Assembly: GCA_037893245.1 (NCBI GenBank) | Contig: JBAIAA010000025.1 | Span: 1,550,001-1,614,000, forward strand | DNA: 64,000 nucleotides | DNA from: Crossaster papposus | Taxonomy: Eukaryota; Echinodermata; Asteroidea; Velatida; Solasteridae | Direction: 5' to 3' | Shown: positions 61,179 through 64,000 of the stretch, one piece after another | Numbering within the stretch: position 1 is the first letter of the stretch | How the letters are laid out: every line of letters starts with the position of its first letter | Position numbers and translations under genes: made by a program | Notes under the pieces: generated by a model | The model's database searches: none | What the model saw: only the letters and a program-made list of their open reading frames with translations | What the model was told of the DNA's origin: nothing

Positions 61179-61980
61179 GTATTTTATACTATTTATCATG
61201 CCCCACAGCAGAGTTGTACATGTATTCGAAGTTCTTATTTATTATTCTGCCTTCCACGATTATCTCGGAGGCTGGTGGAATTGTACCGTAAGTGTGTCTC
61301 TGATAGTCACTCAGCAACTATGTTACATAATTTTCTTGTATTCTTCAGTGGCACCTCTAGTTTCCAACTAGCAAACCTTTGCACCCAACATCAACCACAG
61401 AACCCTGTTGATGCATAACATGCAACCAAAAGGAGAACATTATTAGGATGCCTGCTACTACGATGTCGTTGAAAAATGTTTTTCTGCCCATTTAAAACTC
61501 CACCGTTACCTCTCAATATACTTTCAACAGGGTGTCGTCTGCAGGAATACCTGTACGCTAGACTTACTGCCATCAGGTCTGGAACGTTGGCTCATTTGAT
61601 GATTCACTTTTTCGGACAGGATCGACACTGTTGCCCCTATATCAAGCAGCATATTGTAGTATGTGAAGCCCAACTTGAAATGCTTTTTCGCTTAAACACA
61701 ACTTTTGTGTGGACCCATTCTGATGGACTGAGCCCGGGACTTGGACCCAGCTCTTAGAAGTTGTCCTGGTGCGTGCTTTTTTTTTTGTGTGTGTAAGGAC
61801 CTCAATCTGTTGCGTTATTAGTTCTAGCTAATGTTCTAATTTTGCAATTTTGTTATCAGGTAACTGAGTTAATGTTTGTTGCCATAACGCTTTCTACATC
61901 GCCTCATCAGCTCTGACCCACTTTATGCTGCTTCCCTTTTCTGCGGTCATAATGGCCTGAAACTCAATATCAGCAGTTAC

Positions 61981-62714
61981 CAGAGTTGTACAACTCGAGT
62001 CCAGGACTCGGACTCGAGTCCGTCTTGAGTCACAATTTCGGTAACTCGGACTTGACTCGAGTCGCGTCGGGAAAGGACTCGGACTCGGACTCGGACTCGG
62101 ACTCGGACTTGGCTATCATGACTCGGACTTGACCCTGAGGACTCGTGACTCGCGAGTCGCGTATTTTCACCAACAATACCTTTTTTTAAATATTAAAAAC
62201 AATTCCGATGATCCAATCGTCATGCACACGAAGGAATATTAACGTTTAGCACACGAAATAAGTACACTGTCGTATGGTATTGCAAGTAATAGTGTTTGTG
62301 ATTATTGTGTAGATATGGCCATGTACAGCGCATGTATGTTCAATACGCATAATTACACTGGGATATATTTCTGTAAAGGCATTATTGTGCACGACACCAA
62401 CAATAACGCTGGTATTCTGTCAACATTATTAAACACTATAGCTACTGCTTGTGCTTGATACATATTACCAGGGAAATTGGAATTCGAATCCGAATGACGG
62501 CTTTGGCTGGCTGCGGCTATATCGCTACCTCTTTTAAATGTTAGAACCTAAAATAGATTTTAAACTGCAGGTACAGAACTTTGTTAAAATTAAATGTGTT
62601 TTATTTTGTCATTTCCAATTCTTATTTTACGACATTTGGTTTGCAATCAATAGTGACCCAAGTGACTTGAGACTCGGACTCGGACTCGACACAGGTGACT
62701 CGACTATAACTCTG
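61981..62714. mobile_element. hAT MITE with GACTCG subterminal repeats (734 bp)
   Basis: The 8-bp duplication GCAGTTAC flanks it at 61973-61980 and 62715-62722. The ends are CAGAGTTGTA on the left and, read inverted, CAGAGTTATA on the right; both begin with the CAGAG typical of hAT. Inside both ends are runs of GGACTC/ACTCGG, longest at 62075-62110. The interior is AT-rich and has no transposase. Confidence 0.85.
62075..62110. repeat. GGACTC hexamer run
   Basis: Five perfect GGACTC units are followed by GGACTT. They lie within the left subterminal region of the hAT MITE, with degenerate units on both sides (61990-62165). Confidence 0.9.
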
Positions 62715-64000
62715 GCAGTTACCGCTTCGTTTAGACTGCTTGGTTGCATTTGTATAGTTTGTGCCCGTGTTTTTCTGTCTGTAATTGCATCTACGAAAAA
62801 GTTCTTCTTGCCAGCTTGAAGTTCACTAATTGTCTTGTCCACAAGTAGCTCTGAGCTAGCTTTTGTGACGCCTATTCTTCAGCTGGATTCTGTAGGATTC
62901 CTAACGTCCATCCAGCTCAAATCTCGCTTTTAATCCATTGACCATGCTCTGGTATGTGGTGCTGTCTCTTGGCAGGGGTTGAAGCACTTGTTAATCTGTG
63001 CCTGTGAGAGAGACGGCCAGGTACTCTGGCTTCTCTCGTTCTCCCCAATTATTTATGTTTCTACATCTATGTCGAAGTGTGTTGATAGAATGCACACTTT
63101 TACATCTAGATGTGGCATATACATGTAGGATTTGCAATTAGGGCTGTGCATTTATGGTGTACCGTAGTATCTACATGTACTGTGGTTACATGGGTACGCA
63201 CCCGTCAAATCTTGGAAGTTGCTGCTCAGTTGTTGTATCATGGTATTTTTAACTAGATAAACTACCGGTAGGTATGGAATTCAATATTGATTGGGTTGGT
63301 GCATTTTGTGGGATTTATTTCAAACTCTTATTTGTTTAGAGTGGAATCATTACACACATGTACATGTACATGTAGTAGCAATTCTTTGTATGCAGGGGCC
63401 AGTGGTGTAAGTTGGTTTGTCCCTGCTTACGGCGAGTACATGTAATTCATCCTAATTCGTGGGGGGCCTACACATGTACCGGTAGTTTGCGCATGCTCTT
63501 TTTCGACTGCATACTGTATATGCGCGATGTAAAATGGAGGTATATCTGTGCATTTACACATTCATATAGTGGATGTTACGGGTACTCAATTTCATAATTT
63601 TTGACTGGAACCGATTCCCATTCTGATGATTCTATTTGCAAAAGAAAATCACATCAAACATGTTCTGAAGCGTCATCTACTATTTTATACATGCTTTTGT
63701 TAGTTGAGGATTGTTCAATTACCTTATCATTTTCAACCTCCTGTCAAATCGGAAGTAGCAGCACAAACCTCCTCAAATTTGAATCCTTGTGGAGACATCT
63801 CTTTGTTCTCGTGTACAAAATTATTAGAAAGTCGAGCACGTTTCTCAAAATGGTCCTATTTTACCCTTATTAATTTTCTTGGTTGAAATTTTGGCACAAT
63901 ATACCCTATATGTTATCCAAACACTAACCCTAACACATACCCTAATTCTAAGTTTTGAGTAATTTGAGTGAAATTTCTTGTGGAGACCTTTTGACTCTCA

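Larger units (their letters stand above)
61179..64000 (+). other. Intron 4, incomplete at the window edge
   Basis: No further racemase exon is found up to 64000, so this intron exceeds 2.8 kb. Apart from the hAT MITE, the stretches 61180-61970 and 62725-64000 show only short unrecognised frames and scattered ACATGTAC palindromes. Confidence 0.75.

Noticed and set aside
63545-63575. Short match of CTGTGCATTTACACATT to 52107-52123
   Set aside because: The similarity is about 30 bp with no defined ends, too short to call a repeat family from two copies.

Overview
This window is eukaryotic, most likely from a marine invertebrate animal. It shows a spliced gene with GT-AG introns, BEL/Pao, hAT-like, piggyBac-like and Penelope-like remnants, several miniature inverted-repeat transposons, and frequent short ACATGTAC and ACCGGT palindromes. 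An echinoderm, hemichordate or cephalochordate is my guess. The sequence does not fix the taxon.

Positions 1-49787 are a head-to-tail tandem array with a period of exactly 6178 bp. The unit is a dead BEL/Pao LTR retrotransposon on the minus strand. I delimit a 577-bp LTR (TG...CA), a primer binding site matching the 3' end of tRNA-Tyr, and a G-rich polypurine tract. Between them lies a broken gag-pol: gag fragment, zinc knuckles, aspartic protease, reverse transcriptase, Peptidase_A17/RNase H, integrase and a C-terminal DUF5641-like domain. Each unit also carries the same 900-bp hAT-like insertion in pol, flanked by an 8-bp target duplication, and the same stops, frameshifts and internal 95-bp duplication. 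The window holds eight internal bodies and nine LTRs, the first cut by the window edge. I found only about eight substitutions among the eight copies. A long-dead element has therefore been amplified recently as DNA into a macrosatellite-like array. The last LTR (49175-49787) differs from the others only in its right part, which marks the array edge and suggests how the array formed.

Positions 49788-64000 are single-copy DNA. The plus strand carries the first four coding exons (200 codons) of a fold-type II PLP enzyme of the serine racemase/threonine dehydratase family: 51553-51723, 55035-55265, 55706-55825 and 61101-61178. The gene runs off the right edge. Its upstream region and introns hold a degenerate GAGGATTT minisatellite, a dispersed repeat carrying AGGTCA half-sites, a Penelope-like reverse transcriptase scrap, a piggyBac-like 5' remnant, a 647-bp tandem duplication, a mariner-like MITE, a TA-flanked MITE and a hAT MITE with GACTCG subterminal repeats. 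No RNA gene, CRISPR array or prokaryotic operon was seen.
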